From Deltaproteobacteria bacterium (GTDB lineage Bacteria; Desulfobacterota; Desulfobacteria; Desulfobacterales; JAUVVS01), in contig JAUVVS010000053.1 in NCBI GenBank assembly GCA_030604545.1, positions 1 to 8,932 on the forward strand: a stretch of DNA of 8,932 nt, read 5' to 3'. The notes beneath the pieces are model-generated. The model ran no database searches. It worked only from the letters and a program-made list of their open reading frames with translations, and had not been told where the DNA came from. Within the stretch, counting starts at the first letter, position 1, and the number at the start of each line of letters is the position of its first letter. Below, piece after piece: positions 6,208 to 8,932 of the stretch. The position numbers were made by a program, and so were the translations under genes.

Positions 6208-6507
6208 CTAGAAATTTCCTAATGGCCTTTTGAAAGTGTATTTTACAGGTTTAGCTATTAAATTTTTATATGCTTGTTTTGTATTTCCACCCAAGGCTGA
6301 AAAGGGGAGAGAAACAATGAACAGGGCGGTTCCAAGAACGATTGATATTAATCCGATTGGTCTTGCCAACAAAATATCAACTGCCATCTTCCCAGGCATA
6401 TCAACATCTTCAGCTTCCTCTTGAGCCAGCACTGTAGAGCTAAAAGGAATAAAGGTCAGGGTTAAAATCACAAAAAGAACAATGGAATGTTTAGTAATTT
6501 TGTGCAT
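6208..6507 (-). CDS. Small exported protein with one membrane segment, function unknown
   Basis: The 99-residue product has a clear signal peptide: a charged MHKITKH start, a hydrophobic core at 9-26, and a likely cut after VLA (26-28) before an acidic QEEAEDVD stretch. A second hydrophobic segment (about 50-71, ARPIGLISIVLGTALFIVSLP) follows, then GGNTKQAYKNLIAKPVKYTF and the ending KRPLGNF. The mature protein would thus be a short periplasmic segment anchored by one helix. I recall the pattern RP-GL...GT..F..SLPFS..GGN and the final F-RPLG as conserved in uncharacterised proteobacterial proteins, but give no function. AAGGAGG (6519-6513, minus strand) lies 5 bases before the ATG. A strong promoter lies upstream at 6630-6658. 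It converges with the aminopeptidase gene. Confidence 0.8.
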   Translation of the reverse strand: MHKITKHSIVLFVILTLTFIPFSSTVLAQEEAEDVDMPGKMAVDILLARPIGLISIVLGTALFIVSLPFSALGGNTKQAYKNLIAKPVKYTFKRPLGNF

Positions 6508-6629
6508 ATATACCTCCTTTCTAAACAGATAGCTATGTTTCTGTTAGAATAGATCCTTCATGAAAATAGAGTAAAATAACATGAGGGTTGAAGGAACACT
6601 TGAATCTCTAAGGTTAATTTCTGTATTCT

Positions 6630-6658
6630 ATTGTAAATAAAGGAAAAACATGTGTCAA
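6630..6658 (-). promoter_or_regulatory. Near-consensus sigma70 promoter of the small exported-protein gene
   Basis: On the minus strand, TTGACA (6658-6653) and TACAAT (6635-6630) are 17 bases apart, a match of 11 of 12 consensus positions. Start near 6623 leaves an untranslated leader of about 115 bases before the ATG at 6507. Confidence 0.7.
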
Positions 6659-6679
6659 GGGAAAAACGATTATTTTCCC
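6659..6679. promoter_or_regulatory. Palindrome abutting the -35 box; candidate operator
   Basis: GGGAAAA (6659-6665) and TTTTCCC (6673-6679) are exact inverted arms separated by 7 bases. The palindrome begins at the base next to the -35 hexamer of the exported-protein promoter. The two arm centres are 14 bases apart, somewhat more than one helical turn. A transcription factor dimer site is a reasonable inference; no regulator is identified. Confidence 0.45.
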
Positions 6680-6703
6680 ACTAAACCATTTCCCACTCAA
6701 CTA
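6674..6703. repeat. Tandem 15-base duplication upstream of the promoter
   Basis: TTTCCCACTAAACCA (6674-6688) is followed directly by TTTCCCACTCAACTA (6689-6703), identical at 13 of 15 positions. Relative to the minus-strand start near 6623 the two copies cover about -51 to -80. The first copy shares its TTTCCC with the palindrome's distal arm. Confidence 0.5.
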
Positions 6704-6716
6704 TTTGACGATATCT

Positions 6717-6757
6717 GGAGTTCGTAAAAAGTCTGATTTTGCTCACTCAATGAGCGA
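6717..6757. repeat. Hairpin-bearing block resembling a desulfobacterial intergenic repeat
   Basis: The block starts GGAGTTCGTAAAAAGTC (6717-6733). It then has GCTCA (6741-6745) and TGAGC (6751-6755) as an exact inverted pair with a 5-base loop, flanked on both sides by GATTTT. I recall the word TTCGTAAAAAGTC, with its complement at the far end, as a common intergenic repeat of Desulfobacterales. Here the far complementary end is missing, so this may be a half copy. The short stem followed by GATTTTTG could also act as a weak terminator. Confidence 0.35.
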
Positions 6758-6786
6758 TTTTTGTATTCGGGATTCATCTGAAATAA

Positions 6787-8932
6787 ATGACAATATATTC
6801 TAAATACATAGAAGTTGCAATAGCCCTTCCAATATATAATACCTTTACCTACAGCGTCCCGAAAGACCTTACTGATTTTGTATCTGTGGGGAAAAGGGTG
6901 TTGGTTCCCTTTCGCAATCGCAGAGTAACAGGATACATTCTGGGCTCCTGTGCAAACGTCAATCAGAGAGAGATAAAATCTATCATAGACGTTCTTGATG
7001 AAAAACCGCTGTTTCCATCAACTATGATACCATTTTTCAGATGGATCGCTGAATACTATTTTCATCCCATGGGAGATGTCATAAACTGCGCACTACCCGG
7101 AGGTTTGAATCATTATGATATTTCAACCCTCACTATTACTGAAGAGGGCAAAAACGTCCATGCGGAAAATTCTGTTACATCAATAGAGAACGAGATACTA
7201 AGTCGATTGAAATTTGGGTCTTGCCGCCTGAAAGACCTTCCTAAATATCTTCATAAGGATATCCCTAATTCTTTGATTTATGCTATGGAGCGTAAAAGGT
7301 GGATTGTCCAAAAGAGAGAGCTAAAGGTTGGAAGGACAAAGCCGAGGATGGAACGGTATGTTTCATTAATCAGATCGGACACACATATTTATAATCTCAC
7401 CTTGCCAAGAAAAAAAATAATCGATGCCGTAAAATCGAAAGGTGAAATTTCTGTAAGAGAGTTAAAAAGACTTGTTCCGACAGCCCCACGTTTATTTAAA
7501 TCTTTGGAAAAAGCAGGTCTCGTTTCAGTTTACAAAAAAAAGGTTTATCGGGATCCGTTTGGCGAGCCTATAGAACCGGACAATGTTCAACTCCTCACAA
7601 AAGAGCAGAAAAATGCAATTTCAACAGTTATAAATGCTCTGGGTAAAGGATTTGCAACCTTCCTTCTGGCAGGGGTTACAGGAAGCGGAAAGACAGAAGT
7701 CTATATGCAGATAGCAGCAGAGGCTATAAAGGGTGGACATTCTGTTTTGGTACTGGTTCCAGAGATTGCACTTATATCACAGATGGAAAGGTGGTTTCGG
7801 GCAAGATTCGGAGAGCGCGTTGCCGTTCTTCACAGCGGACTATCTTCAGGAGAGCGTTATGATCAATGGATACGCATCTTGCGTAAGGAGGTAGTCATTG
7901 CCATCGGTGCTAGATCGGCTATCTTTGCGCCTTTTGCTGATATAGGCATTATTATCGTTGACGAAGAACACGACACTTCATACAAACAGGAGAGTGGGCT
8001 CCGCTATAACGCCAGGGATCTTGCAGTAATGAGAGCAAAACTTCACCATGGAATTGCTTTGCTGGGGTCTGCCACACCTTCAATCCAGTCATACTATAAT
8101 GTTAAAACAAAAAAATTCATTGAAGTGAATTTAAAAAAACGTGTTAAAGAACGTCTCCTTCCTGATATTACCATAGTTGATCTTTGCAAAAACAGGGATG
8201 TAAGGGGAATCAAGCGCTATATTACATCCGAGCTTTATGGAGCAATGAAAGAGACAATTGACCGTGATGAACAGATCCTCCTTTTTTTGAACCGACGGGG
8301 CTTTGCCGGTCTTCCGATCTGCGCGGCGTGTGGTGAAGCCGTAAGATGTAAAAATTGTGATATTTCCATGACCCTGCATAAAAAGGCCAATGCTTACAAA
8401 TGCCACTATTGCGGTTTTACACGGGCATCTGTTACAAATTGTATGGTATGCGGGTCTTCCAAAATCAAACTCTTGGGTCTTGGCACCGAGAAAGTAGAGA
8501 GTGCAGTAAAATCTCTTTTTCCTGATGCGAAGGTTGCCAGAATGGATCGTGATACAACCACACGAAAAGGTTCGATTCTAAAAATATTGAAGGACCTGAG
8601 AAATCATACCATAGACATACTTGTTGGGACTCAGATGGTAACAAAAGGGCATGATTTTCCAAATATTACCCTTGTCGGAATAATTTGTGCTGATCTTTCA
8701 TTAAGCTTTCCGGATTTTCGAGCCGGTGAAAGGACCTTTCAACTTTTAGCACAAGTATCTGGAAGAGCAGGCCGAGGGGTTGCTCCCGGCAGTGTGATAT
8801 TACAAACTTACAACCCAAATCATTTCAGCATATCATCTGCGAAAGAACAGGACTTTAAAACATTTTACGACATTGAAATAAGTTTTCGAAAGGCCTTGAA
8901 TTATCCGCCATTTTCAAGAATGATCCAATTTA
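6787..8932 (+). CDS. priA: Primosomal protein N' (replication restart helicase PriA), 3' end cut by window
   Basis: PriA is a superfamily 2, 3'-to-5' DNA helicase that recognises stalled forks and reloads the replisome. The frame is open for 715 codons without a stop and runs off the window. The N-terminal 3'-DNA-binding domain begins EVAIALPIYNTFTYSVP (residues 8-24). Helicase motifs follow: Walker A GVTGSGKT (296-303, Lys302), DEEH (392-395), GSATPS (427-432), GTQMVTKGHDFP (about 614-625) and QVSGRAGRG (656-664). Two zinc sites are built from Cys512, 515, 521, 524, 539, 542, 552 and 555, with the same spacing as in E. coli PriA. An in-frame TAA lies immediately before the ATG, so the start cannot be further upstream, yet no Shine-Dalgarno sequence is visible. 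Only the final domain is missing. Confidence 0.95.
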   Translation, partial: MTIYSKYIEVAIALPIYNTFTYSVPKDLTDFVSVGKRVLVPFRNRRVTGYILGSCANVNQREIKSIIDVLDEKPLFPSTMIPFFRWIAEYYFHPMGDVINCALPGGLNHYDISTLTITEEGKNVHAENSVTSIENEILSRLKFGSCRLKDLPKYLHKDIPNSLIYAMERKRWIVQKRELKVGRTKPRMERYVSLIRSDTHIYNLTLPRKKIIDAVKSKGEISVRELKRLVPTAPRLFKSLEKAGLVSVYKKKVYRDPFGEPIEPDNVQLLTKEQKNAISTVINALGKGFATFLLAGVTGSGKTEVYMQIAAEAIKGGHSVLVLVPEIALISQMERWFRARFGERVAVLHSGLSSGERYDQWIRILRKEVVIAIGARSAIFAPFADIGIIIVDEEHDTSYKQESGLRYNARDLAVMRAKLHHGIALLGSATPSIQSYYNVKTKKFIEVNLKKRVKERLLPDITIVDLCKNRDVRGIKRYITSELYGAMKETIDRDEQILLFLNRRGFAGLPICAACGEAVRCKNCDISMTLHKKANAYKCHYCGFTRASVTNCMVCGSSKIKLLGLGTEKVESAVKSLFPDAKVARMDRDTTTRKGSILKILKDLRNHTIDILVGTQMVTKGHDFPNITLVGIICADLSLSFPDFRAGERTFQLLAQVSGRAGRGVAPGSVILQTYNPNHFSISSAKEQDFKTFYDIEISFRKALNYPPFSRMIQF

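Larger units (their letters stand above)
6508..6786. other. Divergent spacer between the exported-protein gene and priA
   Basis: This gene-free spacer holds a roughly 115-base leader for the minus-strand gene, its promoter (6630-6658), a palindrome (6659-6679), a 15-base tandem duplication (6674-6703) and a hairpin-bearing repeat-like block (6717-6757). No convincing plus-strand promoter for priA is visible: TTGACG at 6704-6709 lacks a good -10 at 17 bases. Confidence 0.6.

Noticed and set aside
8131..8662. Two minus-strand frames inside priA
   Set aside because: They lie opposite conserved PriA zinc-site and helicase codons and have no recognisable features, so they are shadows.

Overview
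The window looks like chromosomal DNA of moderately low GC from an anaerobic Desulfobacterota-type bacterium (Desulfobacterales-like). This rests on gene content (an ETF pair beside an MttB-family methyltransferase relic, a long-form HisG, a SEC-C-tagged methionine aminopeptidase) and on intergenic repeats that I recall from that group. It is an inference, since no rRNA or other taxonomic marker is present.

Layout. 1-157 is a non-coding leader with short inverted repeats. 158-2387 is a plus-strand gene set: an ETF beta subunit, an ETF alpha subunit, and a 136-residue remnant of an MttB-family (trimethylamine/betaine methyltransferase-like) gene. The remnant keeps the family's N- and C-terminal ends but has lost nearly all of the barrel between them. 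2388-2575 is a repeat-rich spacer with an ACGNNN hexamer array, a palindrome and a REP-like hairpin. It leads into an MFS transporter whose real start is probably a TTG at 2576, not the ATG inside the hairpin. 3896-4071 may hold a decayed four-helix-bundle fragment. hisG (minus) and the aminopeptidase gene (plus) are divergent, each with a recognisable sigma70-type promoter. A small exported membrane protein (minus, 6208-6507) and the primosomal helicase gene priA (plus, cut by the window end) form a second divergent pair. The spacer between them carries a near-consensus promoter with a palindrome against its -35 box, followed by a tandem duplication.

How the genes may fit together. ETF, an MttB homologue and an MFS permease would suit uptake and demethylation or oxidation of a methylated amine, with ETF carrying electrons from a flavin dehydrogenase. 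No dehydrogenase or corrinoid protein is in the window and the methyltransferase is gutted, so the pathway is either encoded elsewhere or decaying. hisG, map and priA are housekeeping genes for histidine synthesis, N-terminal methionine removal and replication restart, and have no evident functional link to the ETF cluster.

I did not find a clearly new multi-gene system. The most notable points are the internally deleted MttB gene, the hairpin between the two ETF genes, the sequence-divergent ETF cofactor motifs, the start codon inside a REP-like hairpin, and the structured promoter of the small exported protein.
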